This document shows, in pieces, positions 61,501 to 64,000 of a DNA stretch of 64,000 nucleotides (the first letter of the stretch is position 1; the number at the start of each line of letters is the position of its first letter). Under the pieces are notes generated by a model. That model was given only the letters and a program-made list of their open reading frames with translations, made no database searches and was not told where the DNA came from. Source of the stretch: Hydractinia symbiolongicarpus (Eukaryota; Cnidaria; Hydrozoa; Anthoathecata; Hydractiniidae); NCBI RefSeq assembly GCF_029227915.1, contig NC_079881.1, positions 16,033,501 through 16,097,500 of the forward strand, in the 5' to 3' direction. The translations under genes were made by a program, and so were the position numbers.

Positions 61501-62008
61501 AATAATTTAATATTCTATCTGAATATCCTTATTTGAAGGGCACAGAAAGATTATAAAATTTTTGATGACGTCATAATTAATTTAATTTATGAAATTCGGG
61601 AAAAGTGTATGGCGATGCAAAAAGAAAGACAACTTCCATCCATTTATCATTTCCTATTTTATTTATTTATTTGTATTTATTTTTATAAATTAATTTACAT
61701 CTAACAAAAGCAAATTTGCACAGTGCTTGGGGAAAGTACTGGGCAGACTAGGACATATAAAACCATTAAAAGGGGGAAAATTACAGAAACTTCTAATAAT
61801 TGCTATCTAATGTTCACGTGGTGCATGTTAGACCTAGAATTACTAAAAATGTGACCACAAGTATTAATTTAAATTGGCTGCTTAGGTTAATTTATTCTCG
61901 TTAAGAAAACAACCAAAACAAAACTTGGAAGTGTAGATTGAACATTCAATAGTTGCTTCGGGGACGAAAGGAGTCATTTTTCCATCGGTGATATTCTCTT
62001 CAATAAGA

Positions 62009-63555
62009 ATGCATGAAAGAATTTTGTTATTGTTTATTATTGTGATGTTACTAAGCAACGCAACAAGGCAGCTTCAAATGAAAGTCAAACGGCAAAAGTC
62101 TGGTTTTGATATGCTCTTTTTGATGTCAACCAGCCCAAAGATATGCAGAACATACAACGCTGAGTTTGTGCAACAAAAAAATGGCTACGTAACATGTTTG
62201 TGTAACGAACCAATCTTTTACAGTCTTCACGCATATGACGTGCCGAAATGTCATAAATTTAACGGCGCTAACATAGGTAGGCAAGTTGTACAATTATATT
62301 CCTAATTGTTCTAAACCTATGGTATTCCAATACTGGCATCGTTATGCAAATCTTTGTACAACTACAACGAACAACAAGTTAATTTATTTATTTTCCAGTT
62401 TTATATTAATCTATTTACATTTTGCAATACGTCATTGCTATTTTTTTCATATTTTCACTATTAAAGTTGTAAACGTAATGAAACCGTAAGTATAAGAAAA
62501 TTACATAAAAAAATAAGCATATAAGCATCTTTTCTTTCAGGTTGTTCATGTAAGACCACATGTGTCTCTTTCATTACGGAGAAAGATACTATTATGGAAT
62601 GGTTTGTTCTTTCTGATGCGTTTTCTTGCAGCAATATAATGGGCAGTTATCAACTTTATGAATGGGACGGCCAAACTTGGACGAAAGTAAACCGGAAAGA
62701 CTTTGAATTGGTGTTTGAAAAAGTAGTGGATCCGGTTACAAAACAAGTGAATAAAACTTCGTATTATTTCAAGGTAAAAAAGTCAAATTATTGAATCTAC
62801 AACTCGTAATATTCTTGGTTTGGTTTGCTTGACTATTAGCTAAGTATAATATTTTAATAAACCATGCTTAAGTTAAACAACTGCCTCCGCCCCGCCCCCC
62901 CCCCCCCCCCCCCAACACACACACAAAAAAATACCAAAATTTTTTTCACAGGGGATCGTCCGTCAAACATAATTTCCGCAATACTATTTTGTGCATTCTG
63001 TTTCGCCTGTTGACATGAAGTAGTGATATTTACTAAGGGGTTATTACTATAATCTTGGAGGACTATAATGATAGGTTCAATTATAATGGCGTTTTCGATT
63101 ATAAAGCTCCCTGTTTTTAAATTAGCTCATAGAGATGCAAATGAATGACAGATCATTTAATATATAGTATAAATGCAATAAATATTTTGAAACGAACAAT
63201 TTTTTCCATAAGTACTTATCTAGGTAAATACTGACTAAATATATTTGGGAGACGCTTTTGGAAAGAGCTAAACAAAGGTTGGGGCAAAGTGCAACAAACA
63301 GTTTGTAAAAAAAAACGCTAATTCCACGAATAATATTTCGTTAAAAAATCTCTCTCTAAGAAAAATTAGAAAATAGAAATAATTAAAGTTGAGAACATTT
63401 TCTTCTCGAACTTTTATCGTTCAGAATGTGGCGCGAAATTTTTTTTCTTTCAGAGTTTGCAGTCAGTAAAAATCGGCTATGAACAGGGTAGCATACGAGA
63501 TTTAAGAGTAGAAAACAAATGTTATTTCCACTACACCTCCGCTCATTTGCACTGA
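62009..63555 (+). CDS. Unrecognised small secreted cysteine-rich protein
   Basis: Three exons, 62009-62276, 62541-62773 and 63454-63555, join in phase (donors GTAGGC and GTAAAA; acceptors TTTCTTTCAG and CTTTCAG) to give about 200 residues. The first ATG (62009) opens a clear signal peptide MHERILLLFIIVMLLSNATR; an earlier in-frame GTG was not used. The mature protein begins near a basic KVKRQK and has nine or so cysteines, including a CLC, a CSCKTTC cluster and a late NKCYF, suggesting a disulfide-bonded extracellular fold. One sequon (NKT) lies in the second exon. A WDGQTWTKV stretch is lectin- or adhesion-like in flavour but not diagnostic. No family recognised. A second promoter or paralog was not seen. 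Confidence 0.75.
62896..62914. repeat. Poly-C run followed by (AC)n
   Basis: A run of about 18 C then ACACACACAC, in intron 2 of the secreted-protein gene. Confidence 0.9.
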
Positions 63556-64000
63556 TGACACTTATTATTTCCTACTACTAGTGACGTCCTTACCTTCGAA
63601 TAGTACCCGTCACTCACATACTTGCATTTTGTTTAGTGGCGGCATACAGACAGAACAACTGCAATGCTTTATTATCAAGGCAGAATATTTAAAGTCAATG
63701 TATTTTGTGGTAAAAAGAGTTTTGGATGCCATGTCGGGAAAGCAGTGGGAACAAAAACATGTATGTTAACTAGCCACTACTTTATTTATTTATTAGATTT
63801 GCAAATTAGAACTTTTCCATGTCAAATATCACTAATAGACACTTCCTGAATTTATTTCCTCTGAATATGCAGCAGTTCTTTGCAAATATTTGACCATTTG
63901 ACATCCTGACCATCAATTTAGACCATGTTTCCATCAGACGATAAGGATAGGTGTTTTGTTTTCATAACGAAGGTGATATTTGTGCATAATTTTTATATCG
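63556..64000. other. 3' flank of the secreted-protein gene, no other gene seen
   Basis: Overlapping open frames at 63581-63849 are short and lack recognisable content. The window ends here. Confidence 0.45.

Larger units (their letters stand above)
54640..62008. other. Gene-poor intergenic region
   Basis: AT-rich with scattered simple repeats. No confident gene. Open frames at 55094-55330, 57413-57679 and 58414-58650 lack recognisable domains and splice partners. 56670-56770 has a good plus-strand acceptor (TTTTTCTATTTTTAG) followed by a short open stretch to a TGA; no partner was found. G/C-homopolymer-rich sequence lies near 60440-60475. Confidence 0.45.

Overview
This is an AT-rich eukaryotic nuclear window (introns bounded by GT and AG, dispersed genes, many mobile elements). 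The proteins are animal-like. Repeats of the CCTCGTCCCCAGGG type, several tRNA-derived SINEs, pogo-like and P-like transposase fossils and Helitrons fit a basal metazoan, most likely a cnidarian; this placement is inference, not a search result.

Layout. 1-8.2 kb: mostly intergenic, with a decayed PIF/Harbinger-type pair (2.6-3.7 kb), two tRNA-derived SINEs (4.8 and 5.35 kb) and a minus-strand spliced gene with an Alba-like segment (6.56-8.49 kb). 8.5-12.2 kb: an unidentified plus-strand gene end (10.29-10.57 kb), nested MITEs (9.05-10.12 kb) and RPL38 (11.48-12.21 kb). 13.3-18.2 kb: a dead Ty3/gypsy element broken into divergent gag/protease (minus) and protease/pol (plus) halves, with Helitron copies at both breakpoints. 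18-26.7 kb: DIRS-like and P-element-like fossils, a four-unit tandem Helitron array holding a perfect 464-bp (TGTC)116 tract, and a hammerhead ribozyme (26.6 kb). 30.6-37.1 kb: an SRSF2-like splicing factor (minus) with two alternative first coding exons. Its distal first exon lies head to head with RRP7A (plus, 37.3-46.8 kb). 48-50.1 kb: a pogo-type transposase fossil and an unidentified broken coding stretch. 50.8-54.6 kb: a minus-strand gene for an unrecognised single-pass membrane protein with a long acidic tail. 54.6-62 kb: gene-poor. 62.0-63.6 kb: a three-exon gene for a small secreted cysteine-rich protein.

The clear host genes are housekeeping: RPL38 (ribosome), RRP7A (rRNA processing) and an SRSF2-like splicing factor. 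The SRSF2-like distal promoter and RRP7A appear to share a short divergent promoter. The two membrane or secreted genes look lineage-specific. No prokaryotic-style operons, CRISPR arrays or rRNA/tRNA genes were seen. All exon joins were read by eye from splice consensus and phase; none was tested against transcripts.
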